Under the pieces are notes generated by a model. It searched no databases. It had not been told where the DNA came from and was given only the letters and a program-made list of their open reading frames with translations. A stretch of 64,000 bases of DNA from Pseudomonas nitroreducens (GTDB lineage: Bacteria > Pseudomonadota > Gammaproteobacteria > Pseudomonadales > Pseudomonadaceae), in NCBI RefSeq assembly GCF_024170165.1, contig NZ_JALJXP010000015.1:62001-126000 (forward strand), read 5' to 3'. The number at the start of each line of letters is the position of its first letter. Position 1 is the first letter of the stretch. Shown in pieces: positions 35,469-44,606 of this stretch. Made by a program: the position numbers and the translations under genes.

Positions 35469-36287
35469 ATGAAGATTCGGCAGATCCGCAACGCAACCAT
35501 CATTCTGGAACTGGACGACAAGCGAATCCTGGTCGATCCGATGCTCGCCGGCAAAGGTACCCTCCCTTCGCTGCGGCTGTTTTCCTCTCGGCAGCGGAAC
35601 CCGACCGTCGAGTTGCCAGACTCGGCACAGCAGGCCCTGAATGCGGTCACACACTGCCTGATCACGCACTGCCAGAAAGGTCATTTCGACCACCTTGACC
35701 GGGCAGCCATCGCCTGGCTGGCTTCCCGCAATATCCCGGTCATCTGCACGCCACATGACGCCGCCTACCTGGCCAGGCGAAAACTCAACGTTCAGCCGCT
35801 GGCGGAGGGACACCGTGATCCGGTCGGGTTTCTCGGCGGCCTGATCCGCACCGTGCGGTGCACCCATGGCGGCGGCCTGGTCGGACGCATGATGGAGCAC
35901 GGGGTTGGCTATCTGATCGAATACCCGGGCGAGCCCAGCATCTATCTGGCCGGGGATACCGTACTGACGCAAACCGTCCGGGAATTCGTAACTCGGCACC
36001 AACCGCAGGTCAGTGTCATACCCGCCGGAGGTGCGCGTTTCGATGTGGGTGGCGACATCATCATGGGGGTGGCCGATGCCCTGGAATTCGCCAGCCTCAG
36101 CGCAGGCACCGTCGTTGCAAACCACCTGGAAGCTATCAACCATTGCCCTGTCACCCGACAGGAACTCAGGCAGGCAGCCATCGAGAGGGGGGTTGCGCAC
36201 AAGTTGCTCATTCCCGCCGATGGCCAGTGCCTGGAGATCGGGCTGCACGGGGAACGTCCGCTTCCGGCTGTTGCGTCTGCCGGTTGA
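35469..36287 (+). CDS. Metallo-beta-lactamase-fold hydrolase with unusual metal motif
   Basis: The 272-residue MBL-fold protein starts MKIRQIRNATIILELDDKRI and resembles the UlaG-like branch. The metal motif reads T-H67-CQKG-H72-F-D74-H75, that is H-x4-H-x-D-H rather than the usual H-x-H-x-D-H. A later histidine is in RTVCTHGGG-like sequence (CTHGGGLVGRM, about 135), Asp in IYLAGDTVLT (about 161) and His in VVANHLEAINH (about 217). Such enzymes hydrolyse lactones or phosphodiesters. AGAGGTG lies before ATG 35469. It is probably induced by the divergent GlxA-type regulator. Confidence 0.85.
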   Translation: MKIRQIRNATIILELDDKRILVDPMLAGKGTLPSLRLFSSRQRNPTVELPDSAQQALNAVTHCLITHCQKGHFDHLDRAAIAWLASRNIPVICTPHDAAYLARRKLNVQPLAEGHRDPVGFLGGLIRTVRCTHGGGLVGRMMEHGVGYLIEYPGEPSIYLAGDTVLTQTVREFVTRHQPQVSVIPAGGARFDVGGDIIMGVADALEFASLSAGTVVANHLEAINHCPVTRQELRQAAIERGVAHKLLIPADGQCLEIGLHGERPLPAVASAG

Positions 36288-36370
36288 CTCCACGGTCCCA
36301 GCGGCCGATGAGCAAGGCGGTGAACCGCGTGACAGCAAGCCTGCAATGGTTGCTGAAGCTCGCGAGCCAG

Positions 36371-37309
36371 TCAGCCAGTCGTACCCTGCGGCAACTCGTG
36401 CGGGTGTGAGCCTTCGAGCTTGCCGTCATCCTCGCTGACCAACTCGCGCAACGTATCGAGGAACAGCTTGATCACCGGCGAGTTGTCGTCCGCGCGGTAG
36501 GTGGCGTAGAGCGGCACCTCCGGCAGAGCGGGTGTCAGCCGCCGGAAGACCAGCCCGGCCGGCGCCATCGGCTCGATGGACGCCGGCAACAGCGCCACGC
36601 CGAAACCGGCGCGTACCAGGCTGAGCAGGGTCTGCACCTCGATCACCTGCTGGCGGATCTGCGGGGTGAACCCGGCCTTGATGCAGCACTGGTAGAGGAA
36701 GTCGGCAAAGCGCGACTGCTTGAGCTCCAGCGCCACGAAAGGCTCCTGCGCCAGGTCCAGCGGTGCGAGGCTGTCGCGCCGGGCCAGCGGATGATCGGCC
36801 GGCATGACCACGCGGATCGGCTCGTAGAGCAGCAGTTCATTGCGCAACTGCGGATCGTCGTAGCCGACCCGGAACACGCAGGCATCGATGCGTTTTTCCT
36901 TCAACGCCTTGACCTGTGCCGCCGGGGTCATTTCATGCAGGCGCCAGGACACCTGCGGGTAGCGCTCGCGGAACAGGTGCAGGGCCCGCGGCAGCACGCC
37001 GATCATCACCGAGCTGATCATGCCGATCTCCAGCTCACCCACCTGGCCGCGCCCGGTCTGACGGGTCAGAGCCAGCGCGCGCTCCAGTTGTTCGAACACC
37101 AGCGGCACCTGCTCCTTGAGCATCTGTCCGGCCGCGGTCAACTCGACCCGATGGTGGCTGCGCTCGAACAGCGGCGTCCCGAGTTCCTCTTCCAGCAGAC
37201 GAATCTGCTGGCTCAGTGGCGGCTGGCAGATGTGCAGGCGCTCGGCGGCCCGGCCGAAGTGCAACTCGTCAGCCAGGGCCATGAAGTACCGCAACAGGCG
37301 CAGGTCCAT
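36371..37309 (-). CDS. LysR-family regulator (BenM/CatR-like)
   Basis: The 312-residue regulator starts MDLRLLRYFMALADELHFGR, with helix-turn-helix AAERLHICQPPLSQQIRLLE, and resembles aromatic-catabolism LysR proteins. The effector domain has GELEIGMISSVMIGVLPRAL and SLVRAGFGVALLPASIEPMA. Its start codon lies five bases after the stop of the molybdenum-hydroxylase large-subunit gene, on the same strand, so it is co-transcribed with that enzyme. It probably recognises an aromatic or heteroaromatic acid intermediate. Confidence 0.9.
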   Translation of the reverse strand: MDLRLLRYFMALADELHFGRAAERLHICQPPLSQQIRLLEEELGTPLFERSHHRVELTAAGQMLKEQVPLVFEQLERALALTRQTGRGQVGELEIGMISSVMIGVLPRALHLFRERYPQVSWRLHEMTPAAQVKALKEKRIDACVFRVGYDDPQLRNELLLYEPIRVVMPADHPLARRDSLAPLDLAQEPFVALELKQSRFADFLYQCCIKAGFTPQIRQQVIEVQTLLSLVRAGFGVALLPASIEPMAPAGLVFRRLTPALPEVPLYATYRADDNSPVIKLFLDTLRELVSEDDGKLEGSHPHELPQGTTG

Positions 37310-37314
37310 GAAGG

Positions 37315-39528
37315 TTACCCCAGGGTCAGTGGTGTCGAGCGCTGGCGCACGCCGGTCAGGCTGAACAGAGCATTGGCGATGGCCGGAGCCACCGACGGGC
37401 TGCCCAGCTCACCGACGCCACCGGGTTTGCCCGGCTCGCCGTCGAGCACCAGGATGTCCACGGCCGGCATGTCCGACATGCGGGTCACCCGGTAGTCGTG
37501 GAAGTTGCTCTGCACCACCCGCCCCTGCCTGATGTCCAGGCGGTCGAACAGCGCGTGGCCGAGCCCCCACATCAGGCCGCCGTAGATCTGCTCTTCGACA
37601 CCCCCTGGCGACACCGCCAGCCCGCAATCGACCACGCAGGTGAGCTGGTCGACGCTGATGGCTCCGTCCTTTCTGGACAGCCTGGCGATCACCGCAATGA
37701 AGCTGGTGTAGCCCTGGTTGGTGGCAATGCCCAACGCCGTTCCCTCCGGCAATGGCTGGCCCCAGCCGGCACGCTCGGCAGCGCGCTTGAGCACCGCGAC
37801 GTGACGGGGCCGTTCGTGCATGTTGGCCAGGCGAAACGCCAGCGGGTCCTGCCCCGCCCCATGGGCCAGTTCGTCCATGAAGCTTTCCACGGCGAACACG
37901 TTGGGGATGAAGCTCACCGAGCGATACCAGCCGCTGGGCACGCCGCTCTCATGCCGGACCCAGGCCAGGTCCAGATTTGCCGGGCGATAGGCGAAATCCC
38001 ACGCGGTAATGGCTTCGGTGGTGCTGTAGTCCATGTGGTCCGGGCGCTCGAAATAGCCCGGTTCCCATTGCTCCGGCGAGGCCGGCGATACCGCGTCGAG
38101 TTGCAGGGCGGTCAGGCGCCCTTCAGCGTCCAACGCGCCCTTGGCCCGGTGCAGGGTAGCCGGGTGCATGAACAGTGCACGCATTTCGTCTTCGCGGCTG
38201 TTCATCAACTTGACCGGCACCCCGGCCTGCTGCGCCAGATAGGCCACTTCGAACAGCCAGTACTTGGACTCGCGCGCGCCGAAACTGCCACCGGACACCA
38301 GCTCGTGGATAGTGACCTTGCCCTTGGCGATCCCGCACACCGTTGCAGCGGCCTCCAGTGCCCCCGACGGCACCTGCACACCGCCCCAGTAGGTGATGGC
38401 GCCGTTGGCTACCTGAGCGGTGATACACACCGGTTCCAGGGGGTTCTGCACCTTGTACGGCATGCGATAGTCGGCTTCGAGCAGCTTCGCGGCTTTCGGC
38501 CACTGCTCCGTGACATCCCCCGCCGCCAGTGCGGTCACCCGCAGCGCGGTCTTGTCGTCAATAGCCTCCGCCTGCACGGCCGCCAGCTGATCGCTGTCGA
38601 ACCCGCCCAGGGGCGAATCGCTCCACTGCACCTGCAACAACTCGCGCCCCTGGCGGGCAGCCCAGTAGTTGTCGGCAAGGACAGCGACGCTCTCCTGATT
38701 GCCGCCCAGTACATCGGGCCTGCCGGGAATCGCGATGACCTTGCGCACGCCCGGCACCTGCAGCGCCGCGCTGGAGTCCAGCTTCAGCACTTTCGCGCCG
38801 ATCACCGGCGCACGCTGAACCACCGCCACCAGCATCTGCGGCAGCGTCACGTCGATGCTGTAGGTGAAGCGCCCGCAGACCTTGGCCGCCGCATCCCGCT
38901 TGTGACGCAACTTGCCGATGTACTTGAACTGCCGCGGGTCCTTCAGCGTGACCTTGTCCGGCGCCGGCAATTGCGCGGCGAGCCCGGCCAGCTCACCGTA
39001 CCCGCAGCTGCGCTGCGTGGCCGCATGCAGCACCCGCCCTTCCTCGGTGGTGCAGCTCTCGGGGGTGACTTTCCACTGCCGCGCGGCTGCCGCGATCAGC
39101 AGTGCGCGGGCCGTCGCGCCGGCCATGCGCAGGCGCTCGTATTCCAGCGAAACGCTGGTGCTGCCGCCCGTGGAGTAGACCTTCCAGATCGGGTGGATGT
39201 AGGCCTCGAAGAACGGGTCTTCCGGTGTGATCACCTGCACGGTCATCGGGTTGACGTCCAGCTCCTCCGCCACGCACGCGGCCAGCGCAGTCTGGGTGCC
39301 GGTGCCGGAGTCGTGCTTGTGCACCACCAGTTTCACCGTGCCGTCGGGCAGTACCCGCACCCAGGCATTGGGTTCGAATTCAGCGTTTGCAGCCGTGGCC
39401 TTGGAGCCCGCCGCCATCGCGTCGGTGGGCAGATAGAGGGCAATCGCCAGGCCGGAAGCGACAGTGGCCGCCTGCTTGAGGAAACGCCGACGCGAGGGTT
39501 CGACAGGCATGTCATCGACGAATCGCAT
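37315..39528 (-). CDS. Molybdenum hydroxylase large subunit (isoquinoline 1-oxidoreductase beta type)
   Basis: The 737-residue protein belongs to the xanthine-dehydrogenase superfamily branch typified by IorB and NicB. It has a Tat-like signal (SRRRFLKQAATVASGLAIAL), split molybdopterin-binding segments (GSFGARESKYWLFEVAYLAQ near 415, LAWVRHESGVPSGWYRSV near 510) and the catalytic glutamate in GVGELGSPSVAPAIANAL near 710. These enzymes hydroxylate N-heteroaromatic rings next to the nitrogen. A separate FAD subunit is absent, as in IorAB, so electrons go to a cytochrome or quinone. The start overlaps the small-subunit stop (TGATG). Confidence 0.92.
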   Translation of the reverse strand: MRFVDDMPVEPSRRRFLKQAATVASGLAIALYLPTDAMAAGSKATAANAEFEPNAWVRVLPDGTVKLVVHKHDSGTGTQTALAACVAEELDVNPMTVQVITPEDPFFEAYIHPIWKVYSTGGSTSVSLEYERLRMAGATARALLIAAAARQWKVTPESCTTEEGRVLHAATQRSCGYGELAGLAAQLPAPDKVTLKDPRQFKYIGKLRHKRDAAAKVCGRFTYSIDVTLPQMLVAVVQRAPVIGAKVLKLDSSAALQVPGVRKVIAIPGRPDVLGGNQESVAVLADNYWAARQGRELLQVQWSDSPLGGFDSDQLAAVQAEAIDDKTALRVTALAAGDVTEQWPKAAKLLEADYRMPYKVQNPLEPVCITAQVANGAITYWGGVQVPSGALEAAATVCGIAKGKVTIHELVSGGSFGARESKYWLFEVAYLAQQAGVPVKLMNSREDEMRALFMHPATLHRAKGALDAEGRLTALQLDAVSPASPEQWEPGYFERPDHMDYSTTEAITAWDFAYRPANLDLAWVRHESGVPSGWYRSVSFIPNVFAVESFMDELAHGAGQDPLAFRLANMHERPRHVAVLKRAAERAGWGQPLPEGTALGIATNQGYTSFIAVIARLSRKDGAISVDQLTCVVDCGLAVSPGGVEEQIYGGLMWGLGHALFDRLDIRQGRVVQSNFHDYRVTRMSDMPAVDILVLDGEPGKPGGVGELGSPSVAPAIANALFSLTGVRQRSTPLTLG

Positions 39529-39992
39529 CACGCCTCCTTCGGCGCGGACGCCGCACGTTTGATGGCCTTGTTGATCCGCCCGTAGGTGCCACAACGGCAC
39601 AGGTTGCCGGACATGGCATTGCGGATCGAGTCATCGGTCACCGCCGCTCCCGTGCCGAGCAGTGCGGCGGCGGACATGATCTGGCCGGATTGACAGTAAC
39701 CGCATTGCGGGACATCTTCGGCAACCCAGGCCAGCTGCAGCGGATGCTCACCAGAAGGCGACAGGCCTTCGATGGTGGTGATGCGATGCCCCGCGACGGC
39801 GGCTACCGGCAGCTGGCAGGAACGCACCGCGACACCATCCAGATGCACGGTACAGGCGCCGCACAGGCCCATGCCGCAACCGAACTTGGTGCCGGTCAGT
39901 TTCAGGTGGTCTCGCAACACCCACAACAGCGGCATGGACGGTGACGCCTCTGCCAGCTCGTGTCGTTCGCCGTTTACCGTTAACTCGATCAT
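39528..39992 (-). CDS. Molybdenum hydroxylase small subunit, two [2Fe-2S] clusters (IorA type)
   Basis: The 154-residue protein starts [20 protein letters not shown]. It carries the plant-ferredoxin cluster cysteines in [15 protein letters not shown] (about 39-53) and the second cluster in [10 protein letters not shown] (about 97) and [12 protein letters not shown] (about 131). It passes electrons from the molybdenum centre of the large subunit, which follows with a one-base overlap. A GGAG site lies nine bases before ATG 39992. The LysR gene at 40111 diverges from it across 118 bases. Confidence 0.93.
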   Translation of the reverse strand: MIELTVNGERHELAEASPSMPLLWVLRDHLKLTGTKFGCGMGLCGACTVHLDGVAVRSCQLPVAAVAGHRITTIEGLSPSGEHPLQLAWVAEDVPQCGYCQSGQIMSAAALLGTGAAVTDDSIRNAMSGNLCRCGTYGRINKAIKRAASAPKEA

Positions 39993-40110
39993 TGTCAGGC
40001 TCCAGGAGAGCGGCCCGTCTTTGCGCGGGCCTGGTGACCGAATAGTGGTAACCCGGGAAAATTCGGGCCAGCAACGATTTCTGCCATCGTGTGTAAGCAG
40101 GACTAACAGC
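39993..40110. promoter_or_regulatory. Divergent promoter region of the molybdenum hydroxylase and LysR genes
   Basis: This 118-base spacer separates divergent start codons, the classic LysR-target arrangement. A T-N11-A type half-site can be drawn in several ways, so I do not name one. Confidence 0.45.
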
Positions 40111-41001
40111 ATGTACAAGCGATACCCGTCGGTGCAGTCCATGAGTGCTTTCATCCAGGCCGCGCGCAGCGGCAGTTTCTCCAGCGCTGCGCGCAAGCTC
40201 GACCTGACCCACAGCGCGATCAGCCAGCAGATTCGATCCCTTGAAGACTTCGTCGGCCAGGCGCTGTTCGTGCGCGAGGGCGGCGGCAGCAAGCTGACCG
40301 ATGCCGGGCAGCTGTTCGCCAGCGTCCTGACCGATGGGCTGGCGCAGATCGACCGGGCGCTGTCCTCGGTGAAGAACCGCCGGGTGGCGCAACGACTGAC
40401 GCTGGACGTGGACAGCGAACTGGCCCAGAGCTGGCTCAATCCACGGCTGCCTGAACTGCTCGATGCGCTGCCCGAGCATGAGGTGGCGCTGCTGTCGATG
40501 CCGCGTGCCGAGCGCGTTTCCTTCGAGCGGGTGGACCTGGCGCTGCGCTACGGCTATGGCGACTGGGAGGACTGCGAGATGACGCAGATCTGCGGCGACC
40601 GGGTGATGGCGGTGGCCTCCCCGGCGTTGCTGGCGCGCCATGGTTTGCAGGTCCCGCTCACCCCCGAGCAGATACTCGAACTGCCGCTGCTGGGGTACAC
40701 GCGGCGCTCGTGGATTCCGTGGCTGGACTCGGTCGGGATGGCGCCGATCGAGCCGGGCGCACGGATGGTCTTCGACAATGCGGCGAACCTGATCGCCGCG
40801 GCTGAAGCCGGAGTCGGTGCGGGGCTGGTGCGCGGCCTGCTGGCGGCGGACGCGCTGAGCGCAGGACGCCTGGTGGAGCTCAACGAGGCGGCGATTCCGG
40901 CGCACTACAACCTGTACGCGGTGTGGCCGCCTGGTCAGGCTGAACGGGTGGCGCCCGTGGTGGAGATGATCAAGCGGATGGCTTCGCGAACCCAGGGCTG
41001 A
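40111..41001 (+). CDS. LysR-family regulator (GcvA/AmpR-like)
   Basis: The 296-residue regulator opens [20 protein letters not shown] with helix-turn-helix [20 protein letters not shown], the GcvA/AmpR branch pattern. Its effector domain includes [20 protein letters not shown] and [20 protein letters not shown]. It stands between the divergent molybdenum-hydroxylase genes and the long rightward catabolic operon that begins 263 bases downstream, and could control both. AGCAGGACT lies before ATG 40111. An internal Met (40141) is a weaker alternative. Confidence 0.9.
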   Translation: MYKRYPSVQSMSAFIQAARSGSFSSAARKLDLTHSAISQQIRSLEDFVGQALFVREGGGSKLTDAGQLFASVLTDGLAQIDRALSSVKNRRVAQRLTLDVDSELAQSWLNPRLPELLDALPEHEVALLSMPRAERVSFERVDLALRYGYGDWEDCEMTQICGDRVMAVASPALLARHGLQVPLTPEQILELPLLGYTRRSWIPWLDSVGMAPIEPGARMVFDNAANLIAAAEAGVGAGLVRGLLAADALSAGRLVELNEAAIPAHYNLYAVWPPGQAERVAPVVEMIKRMASRTQG

Positions 41002-41264
41002 GCGCGCCGCACTCGCCGGTGGCAGGCGCAACGCCACACCGGCAAGGGCCCATATCGAGCAGGTATCAACCCCTCGCCCAATTAATATTGTACGAACCTT
41101 CCTACCCCTTCCAATACTGCCCCCCAAGCAGCCAGCGTCCCACAGCGGATGCGACCAGGCGAGGGAATGCGCGAGTCTGTCGCGCATAGAAACGGCCGAT
41201 TATCCGGGACGTGGTTGCTGCGAACCGCAAGGTTCCCTTCCCCGCTATCAGGAGATCGACTTCA
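41002..41264 (+). promoter_or_regulatory. Probable promoter region of the amidohydrolase-UbiD operon
   Basis: This 263-base gene-free gap contains the only AT-rich patch in the area (CCAATTAATATTGTACGAAC, about 41077-41096), suited to a promoter or LysR site. The ribosome site AGGAGATCGACTTCA lies just before ATG 41265. Confidence 0.5.
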
Positions 41265-42194
41265 ATGATCATCGATATCAGCTGCTATCCGACGGACCAG
41301 GTTGACCTGGCCTGGAGGCATGACGGCGACCCGTTCACCGGCGAGCGTCTGCTGGAGATGATGGATGGCCCGTACATGGTCAACGGCAAACCTCGCCGCA
41401 TCGACAAAGCCTTCATCCAGCCGCCGCAGGGCAACACCATCTACACCTGGACCGACGGCGAACTCAGCGGCCGCGAATCCATCGACGCCTACATGGCCTA
41501 CACCCTGAAGATGGTCCAGACCTACCCGGACCGCTTCATCGGCTGCTTCGTCTACAACCCGCGCTGCGGCGTGGAGAACGGCGTCGAAGCGATCGAGCGC
41601 TATGTCACCGAACATGGCTTCAAGATGGTCCAGATGCAGGCCAACATGCACGCCTATCGCCCGGACCGGGCGCTGGACTGGGTCCGCCCGGCCTTCGAGA
41701 AGTGCGCCGAGCTGGGCATCCCGGTGAAGCTGCACACCGGCGACGGGCCCTACAGCATCCCATCGGAATGGGTGCCGATGATCAAGGAGTTCCCCAACGT
41801 CAATTTCATCATGGCCCACTTCGGTGTGCAGACCGGCGGGGTCTACGTGTTCGAGCCGATGCAATGGGCGATGGAACTGCCCAACGTCTACTGCGAGTCG
41901 GGCTGGTGCCTGCAATCGCGGATCGTCGAGTTCGCCAAGGTGCTGCCGACGCACAAGATCCTCTTCGGCACCGACACCCCGCCGAACGAGCCGGGCATGT
42001 GGCTGCGCCTGCTCGAAGTGCTCTGCCACGAGCCGCCCCAGGGCCTCAACCTCGACGAGGACACCCTCGAGGAATACCTGGGCAACAACACCGCACGCAT
42101 GATCGGGCTCGAACCGACTCCACCGCCGCGTTCCGTTTCCGAAGCCGAGGCGCAACTCAAGCGCCCCGTCACGACTCAACTGGCCAGGAGCTGA
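41265..42194 (+). CDS. Amidohydrolase-family (ACMSD-like) protein lacking the HxH metal motif
   Basis: The 309-residue protein is a TIM-barrel amidohydrolase of the PF04909 group, with KLHTGDGPYSIPSEW near 165, FIMAHFGVQTGG near 185 and LFGTDTPPNEPGMW near 235 supplying the later His, His and Asp. At the first strand, however, it reads D4-I-S6-C-Y8, where its neighbour and the family have D-T-H-L-H, so both N-terminal metal-binding histidines are gone. It is the first gene of the operon, four bases before its complete paralogue. It may be a catalytically silent partner in a hetero-oligomer or use an altered metal site. Confidence 0.85.
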   Translation: MIIDISCYPTDQVDLAWRHDGDPFTGERLLEMMDGPYMVNGKPRRIDKAFIQPPQGNTIYTWTDGELSGRESIDAYMAYTLKMVQTYPDRFIGCFVYNPRCGVENGVEAIERYVTEHGFKMVQMQANMHAYRPDRALDWVRPAFEKCAELGIPVKLHTGDGPYSIPSEWVPMIKEFPNVNFIMAHFGVQTGGVYVFEPMQWAMELPNVYCESGWCLQSRIVEFAKVLPTHKILFGTDTPPNEPGMWLRLLEVLCHEPPQGLNLDEDTLEEYLGNNTARMIGLEPTPPPRSVSEAEAQLKRPVTTQLARS

Positions 42195-42198
42195 ACCC

Positions 42199-43104
42199 AT
42201 GATCATCGATACCCATCTGCACCCCACCAACCTGGTCGACGAGGCCTGGCGTCACACCGGCGAGCCCTTCACCGGCGAGCGCATGCTCAAGCTGATGGAC
42301 GGCCCGTACATGATCAACGGCAAGCCGCGCCGCATCGACATGGGCTTCATCCAGCCGCCGCCGGGCAATACCGGCTACCGCGACGGCAACCGCCGGGGCC
42401 GTGAGGGCGTGCGGGACTACATGTCCTATGTCGCCGAACTCTGCGTGACCTACCCGGACCGTTTCATCGGCAACTTCACCTTCAACCCGCGCTGGGGCCC
42501 GGAAAATGGCGCGGCGGAGCTGGAATTCCACGTCAAGGAATACGGCTTCAAGATGCTCAAGCTGCACGCCAACATGCACGGCTACCGCCCGGACCGCGCA
42601 CTCGACTGGCTGCGCCCGGCGATGAAGGTCTGCGCCAAGTACAACATCGTGGTGCTGATCCACACCGGCGACGGGCCCTACACCATCCCGACGATGTTCT
42701 ACCCGATCATCCGCGAGTTCCCGATGGTCAACTTCATCATCGGCCACTTCGGCATCCAGACCGGGGGCAACTACTCGTTCGAGGCCTTCTGGATGGCCAT
42801 GGACACGCCCAACGTGTACTGCGAATCCGGCTGGTGCTTCCAGTCGCGGATCGTCGAGTTCGCCAAGGACCTGCCGCGCCACAAGATCGTGTTCGGCACC
42901 GACTCGCCGCCGAACGAGCCGGGCATGTGGCTGCGGGAACTGGAGGTGCTGTGCTCGCCGGCACCCCAGGGCCTGGGCATCGACGAGGACCACCTCGAGG
43001 ACTACCTGGGCAACAACATCGCCCGGCTGTGCGGCATCGAGCCGACACCGCCACCCAGGAACCTGGCCGAGGCGGACCTCCGTCTGAGCAAGACCTACCT
43101 GTAA
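42199..43104 (+). CDS. Amidohydrolase-family (ACMSD-like) metal-dependent hydrolase or decarboxylase
   Basis: The 301-residue paralogue of the preceding gene has a complete set of metal and catalytic residues: D4-T-H6-L-H8, LIHTGDGPYTIP (about 150), FIIGHFGIQTGG (about 180) and VFGTDSPPNEPGMWL (about 230). PF04909 members include aminocarboxymuconate-semialdehyde decarboxylase, gamma-resorcylate decarboxylase, isoorotate decarboxylase and lactone or ring-opening hydrolases, so hydrolysis or a second decarboxylation is possible. CAGGAGCTGAACCC precedes the ATG. Long shared segments with the first copy suggest a tandem duplication. Confidence 0.88.
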   Translation: MIIDTHLHPTNLVDEAWRHTGEPFTGERMLKLMDGPYMINGKPRRIDMGFIQPPPGNTGYRDGNRRGREGVRDYMSYVAELCVTYPDRFIGNFTFNPRWGPENGAAELEFHVKEYGFKMLKLHANMHGYRPDRALDWLRPAMKVCAKYNIVVLIHTGDGPYTIPTMFYPIIREFPMVNFIIGHFGIQTGGNYSFEAFWMAMDTPNVYCESGWCFQSRIVEFAKDLPRHKIVFGTDSPPNEPGMWLRELEVLCSPAPQGLGIDEDHLEDYLGNNIARLCGIEPTPPPRNLAEADLRLSKTYL

Positions 43105-43139
43105 CACAGCGGGACTTCCAGGCGCACAGATGAACCGGT

Positions 43140-43175
43140 GTTCGATCGGGCAGGCCGCTGGCCTCTCGATCGAAC
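43140..43175 (+). promoter_or_regulatory. Nested intra-operon hairpin before the UbiD gene
   Basis: GTTCGATCG (43140-43148) and CGATCGAAC (43167-43175) are perfectly complementary and enclose a second stem AGGCC/GGCCT. About 25 bases later, CCTG-T7-CAGG pairs the first bases of the AGGAGG ribosome site of the UbiD gene. This could be an attenuator, processing site or translational switch in the 116-base gap. Confidence 0.5.
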
Positions 43176-43220
43176 GTCGCCCTCGGCCCTGCGCGCCTGT
43201 TTTTTTCAGGAGGTGAAAGC

Positions 43221-44606
43221 ATGCCCCTTTCCACGCTCGGCGATACCCAGGATTTCCACGATTTCATCGACAGCTATCGCCGGCAGTATCCGGACGATGT
43301 GCTCAGCATCGAGTCTCCCCTCTCCGCCGACCAGGACGTCACCGCGCTGGTCGATGCCCTGGCCGCGCAGGGCCGCGATCCCCTGTTGATCTGCGAGAAG
43401 GTCGGCTCGCTCGGCGTGCCGGTGGTCACCAACCTGTTTGCCTCCCGGACCCGCATTGCGCGGATCTTCGGCGTTACCCCGGCGCAGCTGCACGAGACCT
43501 TCCAGAGCCGCGCCAACCAGCCGATCCCGCCGCGCCACGTGGAAAGCGGCCCGGTGCTCGACGAGATATTCGAAGGCGAGGCGCTGGACCTGGCGCTGCT
43601 GCCGATGCTCAAGCATTTCGACAGCGACCGCGGGCCGTACATCACCAACGCGATCATCATCGCCGAGGACCCGGTCACCGGCATCGCCAACATGAGCTAC
43701 CACCGCTCGATGCGCCACGCCCGGCAGACCCTCGCCACCAGCCTGCACTCCCGTGGCCACCTGTGGCGCATGCTGCAGAGCGCCCGCGAGCGCGGCGAGG
43801 AGCTGCACGTGGCCATGGTGGTCGGCGCACACCCGCTGTTCATGCTGGCCGCCGCCGCCCGGCTGCCGTTTGGCAGTGACGAGCGCGCCGTGGCCGGCGG
43901 ACTGTTCGGCGCACCGCTGGAACTGGTCAGGACCCCGCGCTACGGCATCGGCGTGCCGGCCTACGCCGAGTTCGTCCTGGAAGGTGCGATAGACCCGGCC
44001 GGGTACGCCGAGGAAGGCCCGTTCGGCGAGTTCAGCGGCTACTCCTCGGACCGCTCGACCAACAACGTCCTGCGCGTCGACACCCTGATGCGCCGCAAGG
44101 ATGCCTGGCTGGTGGACGTGGTCGGCGGACGCTATGCCGAGCACCTGACCCTGGCGCGCCTGCCGCGGGAAGCGGAGATGAGCGAGAAGCTCAAGGCGCG
44201 CTTCCCCTCCGTCACCGCCGTGCACTACCCCAACTCCGGCACCCACTTCCATTGCTACGTGGCACTGGACCAGAGCCGCGACGGCGAGGCGCGGCAGATC
44301 ATGCTCGCCCTGCTCGGCTGGGACCCGTACCTGAAAACCGTGATCGCGGTGGACGGCGACATCGACATCACCGACGACAGCCAGGTGCTCTGGGCGCTGG
44401 CCACGCACTTCCAGCCGCACCAGGACATCTTCGTCGTCGACGGCCTGCCGGGCAGCCCGCTGGACCCCTCCTCCTCGGTCAACGGCACCACCTCGCGGAT
44501 GGGCCTGGATGCCACCCGGGGTTCGGGATTCGACGGCATCAAGGCGCAACTGGACCAGGACGTGGTCGAACGCGCCCGTGAACTGCTCAGGAGCCTTCAG
44601 TCATGA
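43221..44606 (+). CDS. UbiD-family prenylated-FMN-dependent decarboxylase
   Basis: The 461-residue protein follows UbiD throughout: PLLICEKVGS-LGVPVVTNLF (about 50-70), ITNAIIIAEDPVTGIANMSY-HRSMRH (about 135-162, metal and prenyl-FMN contacts) and the acidic EEGPFGEFSGYSSD (about 268-281, catalytic glutamates). UbiD enzymes add or remove CO2 on aromatic, heteroaromatic or acrylic acids. Its length is nearer to the heteroaromatic-acid branch (pyrrole-2-carboxylate, furoate) than to E. coli UbiD (about 497). The cofactor enzyme UbiX is encoded next, with a four-base overlap, which marks a dedicated catabolic decarboxylase rather than ubiquinone synthesis. Confidence 0.92.
   Translation: MPLSTLGDTQDFHDFIDSYRRQYPDDVLSIESPLSADQDVTALVDALAAQGRDPLLICEKVGSLGVPVVTNLFASRTRIARIFGVTPAQLHETFQSRANQPIPPRHVESGPVLDEIFEGEALDLALLPMLKHFDSDRGPYITNAIIIAEDPVTGIANMSYHRSMRHARQTLATSLHSRGHLWRMLQSARERGEELHVAMVVGAHPLFMLAAAARLPFGSDERAVAGGLFGAPLELVRTPRYGIGVPAYAEFVLEGAIDPAGYAEEGPFGEFSGYSSDRSTNNVLRVDTLMRRKDAWLVDVVGGRYAEHLTLARLPREAEMSEKLKARFPSVTAVHYPNSGTHFHCYVALDQSRDGEARQIMLALLGWDPYLKTVIAVDGDIDITDDSQVLWALATHFQPHQDIFVVDGLPGSPLDPSSSVNGTTSRMGLDATRGSGFDGIKAQLDQDVVERARELLRSLQS

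Noticed and set aside
37498-39585. 695-residue open frame on the plus strand opposite the molybdenum hydroxylase gene
   Set aside because: The sense gene has all the catalytic motifs. The antisense frame has only His/Arg/Gly-rich sequence.
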